Shown: positions 25,094 through 33,579 of the stretch, piece by piece
How the letters are laid out: every line of letters begins with the position of its first letter
Position numbering within the stretch: position 1 is the first letter of the stretch
Assembly: GCA_017461445.1 (NCBI GenBank)
Contig: JAFTXW010000003.1
Location: forward strand, 1-64,000
Direction: 5' to 3'
Origin: Oscillospiraceae bacterium
GTDB lineage: Bacteria > Bacillota > Clostridia > Oscillospirales > Oscillospiraceae
Length of the DNA stretch: 64,000 nt
Made by a program: the position numbers and the translations under genes
Notes under the pieces: generated by a model
The model's input: the letters and a program-made list of their open reading frames with translations, nothing else
Told to the model about the DNA's origin: nothing
Database searches by the model: none

Positions 25094-25169
25094 ATGAGGA
25101 GTTAGAAGTTAGGAATGAGGAATGGATATTCCAGAAAATTCCTAACTCCTAACTCCTCATTCCTCACTC
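25094..25169. repeat. TTAGGAATGAGGAG-armed palindrome
   Basis: ATGAGGAGTTAGAAGTTAGG and inverted CCTAACTCCTAACTCCTCAT arms. It starts six bases after the preceding stop codon and ends directly against MITE copy 2. Confidence 0.7.
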
Positions 25170-25336
25170 TAAGTAACCGATGAGTAAATTGGAAAGAGTG
25201 GATGGCGAGAGATTTTGGCTCAAATCAAAGTTTGAAAAAACGCAGAAATACTGTATGTATTTCAAGTTTTTCAAACTGCGGAGTTGGGCCAAAAGAGCCG
25301 CCAGCAACCGCAGACGATTTATTCAGCGGTTACCTA
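25170..25336. mobile_element. MITE copy 2 (TA-flanked, about 163 bp)
   Basis: Nearly identical to the element at 21214, with the same terminal repeats (AAGTAACCGATGAGTAAAT and ATTTATTCAGCGGTTACC) between TA dinucleotides. Its right end contributes to the TAG stop codon of the minus-strand CDF transporter gene (25334-25336). Confidence 0.85.
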
Positions 25337-26506
25337 ATTAAACGCCGCGTTGTCGAAGGTGATGATAACGTGGTAGATGGCCGTGCCCATGGCATTGAGG
25401 TGGTCTTCGATGGTCTTTCGGATGTCCTTTTCCTGGCCCTGGAGGTCGGAGGGGAGGGCCACGTCGAAGATCAGGTTCATATGCCGCTTGCCCTGCACCA
25501 TGCGGAAATCGTGGAGGGTCAGCCGGGAGTCCCGCTGCCGCAGCAGGCCGGCGCACAGCTCCTTCAGCCGGGTCAGCTCCGGGTCGTCGGTAATGACGGG
25601 ATCATAGTGGATCACCAGATGTACATTGTGGCTGCGCAGGCATTCCCGCTCCATGTCGTCGATCAGCTCGTGGCAATCCAGAGGATCCTCGCTGCGGTCC
25701 ATCTCCACATGGAGGGTGGCAAACCGCTGGCCGGGGCCGTAGTCGTGAACCATCAGGTCGTGATAGCCCAGCACCTTGGGCTGGACGGCAATGTAGTCCA
25801 CGATCTGCTGGCGCAGCTCCGGGTTGGCATTCTCTCCCAGCAGCGGGGAAATGGTCTCCTTTGCCAGGTTCCCGCCGCTCCACAGGATGAACAATGCCAC
25901 CCCCAGGCCCATCCAGCCGTCCACTGGCACACCGGAGAAACGCTCAATGAGGGACGCAAGCAGCACTGCCCCGGTGGCGATGCAGTCGTTACGGCTGTCG
26001 GCAGCGGTTGCCGCCAGGGTGGTGGAGCCGATGTACCGGCCCATTTTGGTATTGAACAGGCACATCCACAGCTTTACGGCGATGGACCCGATCAGCACCC
26101 CCGCCGCGGCCAGGGTGAATTCCACCGGCGCGGGGTTCAGGATCTTCTCCACCGAGGACTTTGCCAGCTCGAAGCCGATGACGATCACCAGTGCCGCCAC
26201 CGCCAGGCCGCTGAGATACTCGAACCGGGCGTGGCCGTAGGGATGCCCCTCGTCGGCGGGCTTTCCTGCCAGTTTGAAGCCCGCCAGGGTCACGATGGAG
26301 CCGGTGGCATCGGACAGGTTGTTCAGGGCATCGGCGGTAATGGCAACGGAGCCGGTGAGGGTACCCACCAGCAGCTTTCCCAGAAACAGCAGCACATTGC
26401 ACCCGATGCCCACCGCGCCGCTTAAGGAGCCGATGGCATTTCGGACGGTGGGATCCTTCGGATCCCGGTAGTTGTTCACAAAAAGTTTCAAAAGCAGATT
26501 TGTCAT
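25334..26506 (-). CDS. Cation diffusion facilitator (CDF) family transporter
   Basis: A 390-residue metal exporter, probably for Zn or Mn/Fe. Six membrane helices occupy roughly residues 20-220. Helix II carries the metal-site motif ADALNNLSD, and after it comes HPYGHARFE; helix V carries DSRND. A C-terminal cytoplasmic domain of about 150 residues is rich in His and Asp and ends AAFN before a stop codon that overlaps MITE copy 2. The original C terminus may have been slightly longer or different. Confidence 0.92.
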   Translation of the reverse strand: MTNLLLKLFVNNYRDPKDPTVRNAIGSLSGAVGIGCNVLLFLGKLLVGTLTGSVAITADALNNLSDATGSIVTLAGFKLAGKPADEGHPYGHARFEYLSGLAVAALVIVIGFELAKSSVEKILNPAPVEFTLAAAGVLIGSIAVKLWMCLFNTKMGRYIGSTTLAATAADSRNDCIATGAVLLASLIERFSGVPVDGWMGLGVALFILWSGGNLAKETISPLLGENANPELRQQIVDYIAVQPKVLGYHDLMVHDYGPGQRFATLHVEMDRSEDPLDCHELIDDMERECLRSHNVHLVIHYDPVITDDPELTRLKELCAGLLRQRDSRLTLHDFRMVQGKRHMNLIFDVALPSDLQGQEKDIRKTIEDHLNAMGTAIYHVIITFDNAAFN

Positions 26507-26608
26507 AAAAATCCCCTTAAAATGACTGTTTCCCCAACTCTACTGCCGGTAGAATTGGGTTTTCTACCATAAGTGGGTAAGTTTTCCCGGCAGTCTCCCG
26601 GAAAAGGC

Positions 26609-26637
26609 GTGACTTTTCGGAAAAACTGCGGTATGAT
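26609..26637 (+). promoter_or_regulatory. Promoter of the degV gene
   Basis: GTGACT (26609-26614) and TATGAT (26632-26637) are spaced by 17 bases. The -10 is within the left arm of an imperfect palindrome, TGCGGTATGATAATGCAG / CTGCGGATTATTATACCGCA. Confidence 0.5.
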
Positions 26638-26660
26638 AATGCAGTAATTCCCTGCGGATT

Positions 26661-26689
26661 ATTATACCGCAGAATCCATATTTTGTCTA
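26661..26689 (-). promoter_or_regulatory. Promoter of the CDF transporter gene
   Basis: On the minus strand TAGACA (26684-26689) and TATAAT (26661-26666) are spaced by 17 bases. The -10 lies in the right arm of the same palindrome, so this promoter and the degV promoter share one symmetric site. Confidence 0.55.
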
Positions 26690-26707
26690 TCACGGAGTGT
26701 AAAAAAC

Positions 26708-27565
26708 ATGAGCTATCAGATTATTACCGATTCCTGCTGCGATTTTACCGAGCAGCAGTACCAGGAGCTGGGCGTTGCCTGCGCTCCTCTGACCGTCCTG
26801 TACAAAGGCGAGAGCCACAGCAACTTCTCCGATCCCGCTGCCGTCAAAGCATTCTATGACGAGCTGCGCTCCGGTGTGACCGCCACCACCTCTGCTGTCA
26901 ATCCTGACGGCTGGGCTGCCATCATGGAGCCCGCCCTGAAGAACGGTGAGGATGTGCTGGCCATCTGCTTCTCCTCCGGCCTCTCCACCACCTACCAGTC
27001 CGCCGTCATCGCTGCCAAGGAGCTGCGGGATGCCTACCCCGAGCGGACCATCAACGTTGTGGACTCCCTCTGTGCCGCTCTGGGCCAGGGCCTGCTGGTG
27101 TGGCTCGCCTGCAAGAAGCGGGACGAGGGCATGAGCCTGTCCGAGCTGACCGCCTGGGTGGAAGCCAACAAGCTGAACGTCTGCCACTGGGTCACCGTGG
27201 ACGACCTGAGCCACCTGAAGCGGGGCGGCCGCATCAGTGCCACCACCGCCATCGTAGGCACCATGCTGAACATTAAGCCCGTCATTTTTGTGGACAACGA
27301 CGGCCACCTGATCAACACCGCCAAGGTTCGGGGCCGTAAGGCCGCCATTGACTTCCTGGCGAAGAAGCTGGGGCAGACTGTCACCGACAAGGAGACCGTG
27401 TTCATTGGCCACGGCGACTGCCCCGAGGATGCCGCCACGCTGGAGGCTATGCTGAAGGAGCAGTACGGCGTAAAGAACGTCATCACCGGCTACGTCGGCC
27501 CCGTCATCGGCGCACACACCGGCCCCGGCGTTCTGGTTCTGTTCTTCATGGGCACACAGCGATAA
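26708..27565 (+). CDS. DegV family fatty-acid-binding protein
   Basis: A 285-residue protein with the DegV fold. The N-terminal IITDSCCDF and the phosphate-contacting SSGLSTTYQSA and LKRGGRIS segments are visible. In studied bacteria such proteins (FakB) bind fatty acids and present them to the kinase FakA for incorporation into phospholipid. No FakA gene is in the window. It starts after ACGGAGTG and ends at a strong terminator. Confidence 0.92.
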   Translation: MSYQIITDSCCDFTEQQYQELGVACAPLTVLYKGESHSNFSDPAAVKAFYDELRSGVTATTSAVNPDGWAAIMEPALKNGEDVLAICFSSGLSTTYQSAVIAAKELRDAYPERTINVVDSLCAALGQGLLVWLACKKRDEGMSLSELTAWVEANKLNVCHWVTVDDLSHLKRGGRISATTAIVGTMLNIKPVIFVDNDGHLINTAKVRGRKAAIDFLAKKLGQTVTDKETVFIGHGDCPEDAATLEAMLKEQYGVKNVITGYVGPVIGAHTGPGVLVLFFMGTQR

Positions 27566-27571
27566 ACCGAT

Positions 27572-27602
27572 AAGCGGAAGGGCGATCCCTTCCGCTTTTT
27601 TC
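27572..27602 (+). terminator. Terminator after degV gene
   Basis: AAGCGGAAGGG and CCCTTCCGCTT form a stem with a short loop, followed by TTTTTTC. Confidence 0.9.
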
Positions 27603-27631
27603 TTGCAACCCGCCGGGATTTATGCTACACT
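27603..27631 (+). promoter_or_regulatory. Promoter of the ECF S-component gene
   Basis: TTGCAA (27603-27608) and TACACT (27626-27631), 17 bases apart, directly after the preceding terminator. A GC hairpin precedes the AGGAGG ribosome-binding site. Confidence 0.55.
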
Positions 27632-27701
27632 GAATAGGATCCAATGTGGACAATATTGCGCTGCATCCGCAGAAGCGGAGCGGCAGCAGGAGGAATTGAA
27701 T

Positions 27702-28313
27702 ATGAAACACAAACTCGATGTGCGGCGCATGACGGAGCTGGCATTGCTGATGGCTGTCGTCCTGGTCATGGCCTACACGCCGCTGGGGTATCTGAGAACC
27801 CCCTGGGGGCTGCCCATCACCCTGATACCTGTGCCCGTAGTGGTGGGAGCCATCGTCATGGGCCCCAAGGCAGGAGCCTTCCTAGGCCTGGTATTCGGCC
27901 TGACAAGCTTCTTCAAAACCTTTGGCGATTCGGGCATGGGCCCGCTGATGCTGGAAGCCAACCCCGTTGGCTACTTCATCCTCTGCGTCGGCCCCCGGGT
28001 ACTGGTGGGGCTGCTGCCCGGCATGCTCTATAAGGGACTGAAGCGGTTCGGGAAATACCGCACCCTGAGCCAGGCGGTGTGCTGCTTCCTGACCCCACTG
28101 CTGAACACATCTCTGTACATGAGCACCCTTTGGCTGCTCTTCTCGGACACCTGGCTGGCCTACAACGCCGTGGAAGGCTCTGGCTTCAGCCTGCTGATCC
28201 TGATGCTCAGCGGTGTCGCCGTCAACGGCATCGTGGAAGCCGTCGCCTGCCTGGTGCTGGGCACCGCGGTCTGCAAGGCCCTGATCCGGGTTTTGCACAG
28301 GAACGAAGCATGA
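27702..28313 (+). CDS. ECF transporter S component (vitamin uptake)
   Basis: A 203-residue membrane protein with six predicted helices. The N-terminal charged helix contains LALLMAVVLVMAYTPLGYL, and the pattern PWGLPITLIPVPVVVGAIVMGPKAG followed by FGLTSFF is typical of ECF substrate-specificity subunits (key parts PITLIPVPV and GPKAGA). The energy-coupling ATPases and T component are not in the window, so it would share a common module elsewhere. The ligand cannot be told; pantothenate-type proteins look similar. It starts after AGGAGG. Confidence 0.8.
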   Translation: MKHKLDVRRMTELALLMAVVLVMAYTPLGYLRTPWGLPITLIPVPVVVGAIVMGPKAGAFLGLVFGLTSFFKTFGDSGMGPLMLEANPVGYFILCVGPRVLVGLLPGMLYKGLKRFGKYRTLSQAVCCFLTPLLNTSLYMSTLWLLFSDTWLAYNAVEGSGFSLLILMLSGVAVNGIVEAVACLVLGTAVCKALIRVLHRNEA

Positions 28314-28339
28314 TGCCCATCCCAAAAATGATTCACTTT

Positions 28340-28384
28340 TGATGCACTTTTGCGCACAAGCATGATGCACCCTTTCTCTATACT
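28340..28384 (+). promoter_or_regulatory. TGATGCA repeats with -10 element before the transglutaminase lipoprotein gene
   Basis: TGATGCA occurs at 28340-28346 and 28363-28369, with a degenerate half-site (TGCGCAC) between them. A TATACT -10 follows at 28379-28384, but no -35 is recognisable. The same arrangement precedes the response regulator at 35394, which suggests a common activator. Confidence 0.45.
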
Positions 28385-28417
28385 GTTATTACAACAGCTA
28401 AGAGAAAGGGTGTTTTT
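28369..28417 (+). terminator. Hairpin directly before the transglutaminase lipoprotein gene
   Basis: ACCCTTTCTCT and AGAGAAAGGGT pair around a 21-base loop and are followed by TTTTT, a terminator shape. It lies between the ECF gene and the next start codon and overlaps the -10 of the proposed promoter, so it probably stops readthrough from upstream. Confidence 0.55.
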
Positions 28418-29311
28418 ATGTATATAAATCAAGACAACGGAAAACGCCGTGTCCATACCTTCATCCAGCAGGGCATTCTGGCGGGCACCGCAGGGCTGAT
28501 GACCCTGGTGCTGGCGGTGAACCTGACCGGTTGCCTGCAGCAGGAGCCCCGGCAGACCTCCGAGCCCATCGCCACCCTCAGTGCCGATACCGAGGCACCG
28601 AAAATTCTGGGGGTGAAGGATTTGACCGTCCCCCTGGGCGGCACTGTCTCCTACCGGGAGGGGATCACCCTGACGGACAACGAGGACAGCGACCCGGTGC
28701 TTTCCGTGGACAGCAGCCGGGTAGACCTGACCCGGGAGGGCACCTACACCGTCACCTATACCGCCACGGATGTCTCGGGCAACACTGCCACCGCTTCCGC
28801 CGCCGTCACGGTGACGGCCCCGGAGAGCACCGAGGCAGACACCATCTCCCTGGCTGCACAGGAGGTGCTGGACGCCATCCTCACCGACGGCATGACCGTA
28901 AGGGAACAGTGCCGGGCCATTTACGACTGGGCCAGGGAGAACATCACCTACGGCGGCCACTCCGACCGCACCGACTGGCGGCAGACGGGCTATGACATGC
29001 TGATAAACCGCAAGGGCGACTGCTACGGCTACTTCGCCGCCACCAAGCTGCTGTTTGAGGAGCTTGGCATCGACAACATCGACGTGCAGAAGGTAAAACG
29101 TTCCGCCGACGACAGCGAGCACTATTGGAGCCTGGTCAGCCCCGACGGCGGCACCACCTGGTATCACTTCGACGCAACGCCCCGGGTGGGCCAGACCGAG
29201 GATCTGTGCCTGGTAACGGACACTTTCCTGGCCTCCTTTGACACCTACCACGACGACTGCCACAACCGGGACAAGTCCCTCTATCCCGCCACACCGGAGG
29301 GCTGGGTATGA
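28418..29311 (+). CDS. Transglutaminase-like domain lipoprotein
   Basis: A 297-residue extracytoplasmic protein. The signal segment ends at lipobox VNLTGC (C39). An immunoglobulin-like domain of the bacterial surface type spans about residues 58-135 (TDNEDSDPVLSVDSSRVDLTREGTYTVTYTATD in part). It is followed by a transglutaminase-like domain with a complete triad: C202 (KGDCYGYF), H235 (EHYWSLV) and D252 (FDATP). It may crosslink or cleave cell-surface proteins or peptides. It overlaps the racemase gene by four bases and so forms an operon with it. Confidence 0.85.
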   Translation: MYINQDNGKRRVHTFIQQGILAGTAGLMTLVLAVNLTGCLQQEPRQTSEPIATLSADTEAPKILGVKDLTVPLGGTVSYREGITLTDNEDSDPVLSVDSSRVDLTREGTYTVTYTATDVSGNTATASAAVTVTAPESTEADTISLAAQEVLDAILTDGMTVREQCRAIYDWARENITYGGHSDRTDWRQTGYDMLINRKGDCYGYFAATKLLFEELGIDNIDVQKVKRSADDSEHYWSLVSPDGGTTWYHFDATPRVGQTEDLCLVTDTFLASFDTYHDDCHNRDKSLYPATPEGWV

Positions 29312-30030
29312 GCCGGAACGTACTGGGGGTCATCGGCGGCTTAGGGCCTCTGGCTACCGCCCGGTTTCTGGAGCTGGTGGCCCGGATGACCGACGCGGAG
29401 CGGGAACAGGATAACGTCAGCATGATCGTATACAATTTCCCCTCCATCCCCGACCGCACCGGCTATATTCTGGGCAGCAACCTGCGCTCGCCCCTGCCGG
29501 GGCTGCTGAGCGTGGGCCGGGAGCTGGACCGGCAGCAGGTGCGCTGCATCGCCATTCCCTGCGTCACCGCCCACTTTTTCTATGAGGAGCTGACCGAGGG
29601 CCTGCGCAGCCCCATCCTCCACGGCATTCGGGATACGGTGGCCCACCTGAAAGAAAACGGCGTTTCCTCCACCGGGATTATGGCGACAGACGGCACCATC
29701 ATTTCCGGCCTGTTTTCCCAAGAGCTGTTAAAAGCGGGTATCCGCCCCGTCCTGCCCACAAAACCCCGGCAGGCGGACGTGATGCACCTGATCTACAACA
29801 ACATCAAAGCAGGAGAAGCCCCAGAAATGGAGCGTTTTGCCGCCGTGGAGGAAGAACTGCGCAGCCGGGGCGCGGAAACCATCATTTTAGGCTGCACCGA
29901 GCTGTCCCTCATCAAACGGGACTTCCCCCTGAACCCCGGCTTCCTGGATTCCATGGAGGTGCTGGCAAAGAAAGCCATCGAGGAATGCGGAAAACCGCTG
30001 AGAAAGAAATACCAGTGTTTGATCACATAA
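29308..30030 (+). CDS. Aspartate/glutamate racemase family protein
   Basis: The 240-residue protein has both catalytic cysteines of the family: C85 in IPCVTAHFF and C196 in LGCTELSL. The N-terminal GVIGGLGPLATARF is the cofactor-independent racemase signature. It would make D-aspartate or D-glutamate, or a related D-amino acid, for cell-wall peptides. It is translationally coupled to the transglutaminase lipoprotein and precedes the dlt-like genes, which suggests a wall-related role, though this is inference. Confidence 0.88.
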   Translation: MSRNVLGVIGGLGPLATARFLELVARMTDAEREQDNVSMIVYNFPSIPDRTGYILGSNLRSPLPGLLSVGRELDRQQVRCIAIPCVTAHFFYEELTEGLRSPILHGIRDTVAHLKENGVSSTGIMATDGTIISGLFSQELLKAGIRPVLPTKPRQADVMHLIYNNIKAGEAPEMERFAAVEEELRSRGAETIILGCTELSLIKRDFPLNPGFLDSMEVLAKKAIEECGKPLRKKYQCLIT

Positions 30031-30070
30031 TGGCAAATCTTCGTTTTACAAATCACTTTCAGGGGTCGCT

Positions 30071-30098
30071 GTAGGAGAGGGTCTTGACCCTCCCCTAC
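30071..30098. repeat. Short GTAGGAGAGGGTCTTGACCC palindrome
   Basis: A minimal 28-base member of the GGGAGGGTC family with no inner modules, between the racemase and the adenylation enzyme genes. Confidence 0.7.
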
Positions 30099-30163
30099 AG
30101 TGAAACCTGCAAGCAGCTCGCCAAACGATCATTTATCCATCAGATAACAAGGAGGCGCAGGCC

Positions 30164-31669
30164 ATGCAGCGCAATATATTGGAATATCTGGAAGCCACCG
30201 TTCGGCGGGTGCCGGACAAGGGGGCCTTTGCGGGGGAGGAGGGCAGCATGTCCTTCCGGCAGGTCTACGACCAGGCCCGGGCCATCGGCTCTTACCTTTA
30301 CCGGGCGGGCTGCTACCGAAAGCCCATCGTGGTGTTCATGAAGAAGCATCCCCGCACCATCACCGCCTTTCTGGGTGCCATCTACGGCGGCAACTACTAT
30401 GTCCCCCTGGACGAGGAAATGCCCCGGGCCCGGATGGAGCTGATCCTGCAGTCCCTGGAACCGGGGATGCTGATCTGCGACGAGCATACGGAAGGACTGG
30501 CCCGGCAGCTGGCATATTCCGGGTGCATCCTCCGCTACGAGGAAGCGGCCTTCGGCATCATCGACGAGGAAATATTATCCCAAGTCCGGGGAAGGCAGCT
30601 GGACATCGACCCCATCTACATCGTGTTCACCTCCGGCTCCACGGGGGTACCCAAGGGGGTCATGGGCTGCCACCGCAGCGTCATCGACTACATCGAAAAC
30701 CTCTGCGCAGTGCTGAAATTCGACGAGGATACAGTTTTCGGCAATCAGACGCCCCTGTATTTTGACGCCTGCCTGAAAGAGATCATCCCCTCCCTGAAAT
30801 ACGGAGCCACTACCCAGCTGATCCCGAAGCAGCTGTTCCTGTTCCCGGTGCAGCTGGTGGATTACCTGAACCAGAAGCAAATCAACACCCTCTGCTGGGT
30901 GGTGTCGGCCCTGACCATGATCTCCTCCTTCCACACCTTCGACCGGGTGAAGCCCAAATTCCTGCGGACCGTGGCCTTTGCCAGCGAGGTATTCCCCATC
31001 CGTCAGCTGAACGCCTGGCGGGCCGCCCTGCCGAAGACCCGGTTTTATAACCTCTACGGCCCCACGGAGACCACGGGCATCTGCTGCTGGTACGAAGTGA
31101 CCCGCTTTCTGGAGGAGGGGGAGGCCCTCCCCATCGGGCGGCCCTTCCCCAATACGGAAATTATCCTGCTGGACGAAAACGGCCGCGTCCCCGCCCCCGG
31201 GGAGCAGGGAGAGATCTGCATCCGGGGCACCCGGCTGACCCTGGGCTACTACCGGGACAGGGAAAAGACCGACACCGCCTTCATCCAGAATCCGCTGCAC
31301 GACCTGTACCCCGACAAAATTTACCGGACGGGAGACATCGGACGTTACAACGACCGGGGCGAGCTGCTGTTCGTGGCCCGGAAGGATCACCAGATCAAGC
31401 ACATGGGCCACCGGATCGAGCTGGGGGAGATCGAAGCGGTGCTGTCGGCCCATCCCCAGGTTCGCAATGCCTGCTGCGTCTACGACCCCCAGCGGCGGAA
31501 GATCACCGCCCACTATACGGGCAGCGTCACCCCCGGCGAGCTGGACCACTACACCCGGGAGAAGCTCCCCCGCTACATGATCCCCGCCATCTTCCGCCAA
31601 TTGACCGCCATGCCCCTGACACCAAATGGGAAGATCGACAGACATTTACTTTGTAGGGGAGGGTCTTGA
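30164..31669 (+). CDS. Amino acid adenylation enzyme, DltA-like
   Basis: This enzyme activates an amino acid with ATP and loads it on the carrier protein of the following gene. The core motifs are visible: A3 IVFTSGSTGVPKGV near residue 152, A5 NLYGPTETTGI near 303, YRTGDIGRY near 385 and the C-terminal lysine motif NGKIDRHLL. The length of 501 residues equals DltA. However, the substrate-pocket segment YGPTETTGICCWYE differs from DltA of Bacillus, so D-alanine is likely but not proven. The last residues, CRGGS, and the TGA stop are encoded by a GGGAGGGTC repeat element. Confidence 0.85.
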   Translation: MQRNILEYLEATVRRVPDKGAFAGEEGSMSFRQVYDQARAIGSYLYRAGCYRKPIVVFMKKHPRTITAFLGAIYGGNYYVPLDEEMPRARMELILQSLEPGMLICDEHTEGLARQLAYSGCILRYEEAAFGIIDEEILSQVRGRQLDIDPIYIVFTSGSTGVPKGVMGCHRSVIDYIENLCAVLKFDEDTVFGNQTPLYFDACLKEIIPSLKYGATTQLIPKQLFLFPVQLVDYLNQKQINTLCWVVSALTMISSFHTFDRVKPKFLRTVAFASEVFPIRQLNAWRAALPKTRFYNLYGPTETTGICCWYEVTRFLEEGEALPIGRPFPNTEIILLDENGRVPAPGEQGEICIRGTRLTLGYYRDREKTDTAFIQNPLHDLYPDKIYRTGDIGRYNDRGELLFVARKDHQIKHMGHRIELGEIEAVLSAHPQVRNACCVYDPQRRKITAHYTGSVTPGELDHYTREKLPRYMIPAIFRQLTAMPLTPNGKIDRHLLCRGGS

Positions 31670-31843
31670 CCCTCCCGCCAAAAATCCGTCAGGATTTTTG
31701 GATTTCCCAAAGGGAAATAAATTCATTTTTTCGCCTTGCGGCGATGTGATTTTGCTTAGACAAAATCACCGGGAGGGTCAGCTATGCACTAAGCATCCGT
31801 AAGCAGCTTTGCTGCAACGGCTGCTAAGAAGGCCCTCCCCTAC
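31653..31843. repeat. Modular GGGAGGGTC-capped palindromic element, long form
   Basis: The left cap GTAGGGGAGGGTCTTGACCC overlaps the end of the adenylation gene. Modules AAAAATCCGTCAGGATTTTTGG (as stem parts), TTTCCCAAAGGGAAA and GATTTTGCTTAGACAAAATC follow. Then comes GGGAGGGTC-AGCTATGCACTAAGC, a GCAGCTTTGCTGC module with an AGCAGCC-type stem, and the right cap GGCCCTCCCCTAC. Confidence 0.8.
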
Positions 31844-31860
31844 GAAGGGAGAAATTCACT

Positions 31861-32088
31861 ATGCAAAAACTACTTACCATCCTGCAGGATCTCCACCCGG
31901 AGGTGGAGTTTGAGACCGCTGACCATCTCATCGACGATGGGATTCTGGATTCCTTTGACATTGTGACGCTGGTGGCCGAGATCGACGATGCCTACGGTGT
32001 AGCTGTCCCGGCCCAGGAGCTGATGCCGGAGAACTTCAACTCCGCCGGGGCACTGTACGCGCTGATCCAGCGGCTGCGGGACGAATGA
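31861..32088 (+). CDS. Acyl/aminoacyl carrier protein, DltC-like
   Basis: A 75-residue carrier protein. The phosphopantetheine attachment serine is in DSFD at about residue 31, within helix II. It carries the activated amino acid to the membrane. It starts after GAAGGGAG and its stop is followed two bases later by the MBOAT start, giving the order A-C-B, which differs from the common A-B-C-D order. Confidence 0.85.
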   Translation: MQKLLTILQDLHPEVEFETADHLIDDGILDSFDIVTLVAEIDDAYGVAVPAQELMPENFNSAGALYALIQRLRDE

Positions 32089-32089
32089 G

Positions 32090-33496
32090 ATGCGATTCAC
32101 ATCCCTGACCTTCGGCCTGTTCGCCGGGGCACTGCTGTTCCTGTACTACCGGGTGCCGGGGCGGGCGCAGTGGGCGGTGCTGCTTTTGGGAAGCCTAGTA
32201 TTTTACCTCAGCGCGGGAGCGGAATACCTGCCCTTCCTGCTGCTGGCCGCGGCCACTACCTTCTTTGCCGCCCGGTTTATGGCGAAGCGAACGGAAAAGG
32301 CGGCAAAACGCCGGGCCCTGCTGCTGTGCCTTTTGGCGGATTTCGGTTTGCTGGCGGTGTGCAAGTGCGCGGGATATCTGCCCATGGGCATCTCCTTTTA
32401 CCTGTTCCAGAGCGCAGGGTATGTCATTGACGTGTACCGGGGAACAGCAAAGGCAGAGGGGAATTTCCTGCGGCACGCCCTGTTTGTCTCCTACTTTCCC
32501 CAGCTGGTGCAGGGGCCCATCAGCCGCCATGGACAGCTGGAACCCCAACTTTTCCACAGCCACGAATATGACCCAAAGGAGGTTTCCTTCGGTATCCAAC
32601 GAATGCTGTGGGGTGCCTTCAAAAAGCTGGTCATTGCCGACCGGGTTGCTCCCGCAGTGGTGGCTTTGAAGGAATGCCGCGGGCTGGGGTTCCTCCTGCT
32701 GACGGTCTTGTATGCCGTCCAAATTTACGCCGACTTCACCGGGGGCATCGATATAGCCTTGGGACTGAGCCGGTGCTTCGGCATCACCCTCCCCGAGAAT
32801 TTCCGCAGCCCCTTCCGGGCCAAAAACACCGCCGAATACTGGCGGCGGTGGCACATCACCCTTGGCGAGTGGATGAAGGACTACATTTTCTACCCCGTGT
32901 CCGTCAGCGCGCCCATGCGGCGGCTCAGCAAGGCCGCCCGGAAGCGGTGGCCCAAATTCGGCAAACGGCTTCCCGTTTACGCCGCCAGCTTCGCCACCTG
33001 GTTCGTCACCGGCATCTGGCATGGGGTGACGCCCAATTTCCTGGTGTGGGGGCTGCTGAACTGCGCCGTGATCGTGATTTCAGAAGAGTTGACACCACTG
33101 TACAAAAAATTCCACAGCCGCTTCCGCCTGAAAGAGAAGAAATGGTATGGCGGCTTTGAAATTACGAGGATGTTCCTGCTGATGAACCTGATCCGCGCCT
33201 GTGACCTGTTCCCCAACGTGGGGGACTATTTCCGGCGGCTGGGTTCTCTGTTCACCCCCTGGACATGGGAATGTGCGCTCCCTGATTTGGGTCTGACGGG
33301 GCTGGACTGGGCCATCCTGGCCCTGGGCGTGGCCCTGATGCTCGGCCTGGGGCAGCTGCGGGATATTCAGGAAACGCTGTGGCAGCGGCCCGCCCTGCGG
33401 TACTGCCTGCTGTTCCTTTTGTTCCTGGCAGTGCTTCTGCTGGGCAAATACGGCGTAGGCTACGACGCGGCGGCGTTTATTTATAATCAGTTTTAG
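32090..33496 (+). CDS. MBOAT family membrane acyltransferase, DltB-like
   Basis: A 468-residue membrane protein of about eleven helices. The MBOAT motifs are WRRWHITLGEWMKDYIFYPV and TGIWHGVTPNFLVWG, holding the invariant His at about residue 311. It would move the amino acid from the carrier protein across the membrane to a surface polymer. It overlaps closely with the carrier gene. Alternative: an AlgI-like O-acyltransferase acting on a polysaccharide. Confidence 0.88.
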   Translation: MRFTSLTFGLFAGALLFLYYRVPGRAQWAVLLLGSLVFYLSAGAEYLPFLLLAAATTFFAARFMAKRTEKAAKRRALLLCLLADFGLLAVCKCAGYLPMGISFYLFQSAGYVIDVYRGTAKAEGNFLRHALFVSYFPQLVQGPISRHGQLEPQLFHSHEYDPKEVSFGIQRMLWGAFKKLVIADRVAPAVVALKECRGLGFLLLTVLYAVQIYADFTGGIDIALGLSRCFGITLPENFRSPFRAKNTAEYWRRWHITLGEWMKDYIFYPVSVSAPMRRLSKAARKRWPKFGKRLPVYAASFATWFVTGIWHGVTPNFLVWGLLNCAVIVISEELTPLYKKFHSRFRLKEKKWYGGFEITRMFLLMNLIRACDLFPNVGDYFRRLGSLFTPWTWECALPDLGLTGLDWAILALGVALMLGLGQLRDIQETLWQRPALRYCLLFLLFLAVLLLGKYGVGYDAAAFIYNQF

Positions 33497-33556
33497 CCAA
33501 GCGGCGAAGCCGTATCCCTTCCCCCGGGGGAAGCGGTTGGGTGCTCCCGCACCAGC
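33497..33556. repeat. Intergenic repeat (CCCTTCCCCCGGGGGAAG / GGGTGCTCCCGCACC type)
   Basis: Contains the hairpin CTTCCCCCGGGGGAAG and GTGCTCCCGCAC. The same parts occur at 46121 and 18563. Confidence 0.6.
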
Positions 33557-33579
33557 ATATAAAATTTCGCTGTAACATT

